64,000 bases of DNA from NCBI RefSeq assembly GCF_010726955.1, contig NZ_AP022603.1:2976001-3040000 (forward strand). Direction: 5' to 3'. This DNA is from Mycolicibacterium fallax. Its GTDB lineage: Bacteria; Actinomycetota; Actinomycetes; Mycobacteriales; Mycobacteriaceae. The notes beneath the pieces are model-generated. The model had not been told where the DNA came from. It saw nothing but the letters and a program-made list of their open reading frames with translations, and searched no databases. Positions 63,895 through 64,000 of this stretch are shown one piece after another; the stretch's first letter is position 1; each line of letters begins with the position of its first letter. The translations under genes were made by a program, and so were the position numbers.

Positions 63895-64000
63895 TGAGCA
63901 CCGAGCACGGCGTCGAGACCGCCACCGAGCTCTGCGAACACGACACTGGTGTCTGGTGGGTGCAGACCACTGGCGGCACCGTGCATGTGTGGGATCTCGA
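63894..64000 (+). CDS. Hypothetical protein (5' part only), paralogue of the gene at 62775
   Basis: ATG 63894 overlaps the preceding stop. The 35 visible codons begin MSTEHGVETATELCEH and include VWWVQTTGGTVHVWDL. This parallels MSTEGTPETVTEL...WLVTTRGSQHIWDL of the gene at 62775-63395. The rest is outside the window. Confidence 0.65.
   Translation, partial: MSTEHGVETATELCEHDTGVWWVQTTGGTVHVWDL

Larger units (their letters stand above)
56865..64000. mobile_element. Accessory region/probable genomic island behind tRNA-Ser(CGA), right end outside window
   Basis: From the tRNA to the window end there are only small, mostly unrecognised genes, two serine recombinases, a broken gene and repeated promoter modules, with base composition less GC-rich than the backbone. 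The left border is the tRNA terminator. No attR or integrase is visible up to 64000, so the element type is not established. Confidence 0.65.

Overview
The window is high-GC mycobacterial chromosome, probably an environmental or rapidly growing species. The evidence is an arabinogalactan/arabinan cell-wall block (dprE1, GtrA, wzm, glfT1, wzt, the proteasome activator bpa and a large membrane glycosyltransferase-like gene), a complete mce operon, and typical mycobacterial codon use. From memory, the backbone genes run in roughly the order of M. tuberculosis Rv3790 down to Rv3752c (dprE1, Rv3789, Rv3783-Rv3777, Rv3774, Rv3772, Rv3761c, tcrX/tcrY, tyrA, Rv3753c, tadA). No database search was possible, so family names rest on motifs, length and context.

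Layout. 1-14.1 kb: conserved cell-wall region, with a translationally coupled minus-strand operon (11268 to 6203), flanked by an HD-PPOX fusion, a zinc metallopeptidase, a quinone oxidoreductase and a MarR regulator. 14.18-19.3 kb: accessory DNA behind tRNA-Ser(UGA), holding a DUF1778/GNAT toxin-antitoxin pair, an IS3 orfA scrap, a second putative toxin-antitoxin pair and a complete IS21-family element that splits a gene. 20.4-33.4 kb: a surface/secreted protein, then yrbE-A/B, mceA-F, a Mce-associated protein and a secreted DUF3298-like protein. 33.4-35.4 kb: enoyl-CoA hydratase and histidinol-phosphate/aromatic aminotransferase. 35.5-37.3 kb: tRNA-Ser(GCU), tRNA-Arg(ACG) and a 1.6-kb island carrying one Fic gene between duplicated tRNA 3' ends. 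37.4-56.7 kb: metabolic and envelope genes, the TcrXY-like two-component system, two polyprenol-type glycosyltransferases, tyrA and tadA. 56.8-64 kb: tRNA-Ser(CGA), then a second accessory region with two small serine recombinases and many small unknown genes, running off the window.

How the parts work together. DprE1, the GtrA protein, GlfT1 and the Wzm/Wzt exporter all serve arabinogalactan synthesis. YrbE, MceA-F and the Mce-associated protein form one lipid-import machine. TadA and its associated protein form a tRNA-editing pair. The accessory genes are selfish or defence/persistence-type modules parked at tRNA genes.

The most unusual structures are: (1) a dyad-symmetric array at 38.56-38.74 kb of six copies of an 11-bp core, three direct and three inverted, at exact 31-bp pitch; (2) a dispersed family of 73-103-bp perfect or near-perfect palindromes at 1.4, 45.6 and 51.5 kb; (3) the one-gene Fic island at tRNA-Arg; (4) a leaderless promoter module repeated in front of four genes of the terminal island, and a resolvase-led chain of overlapping tiny genes; (5) a DprE1 with Ala at the position of the benzothiazinone-target Cys387.
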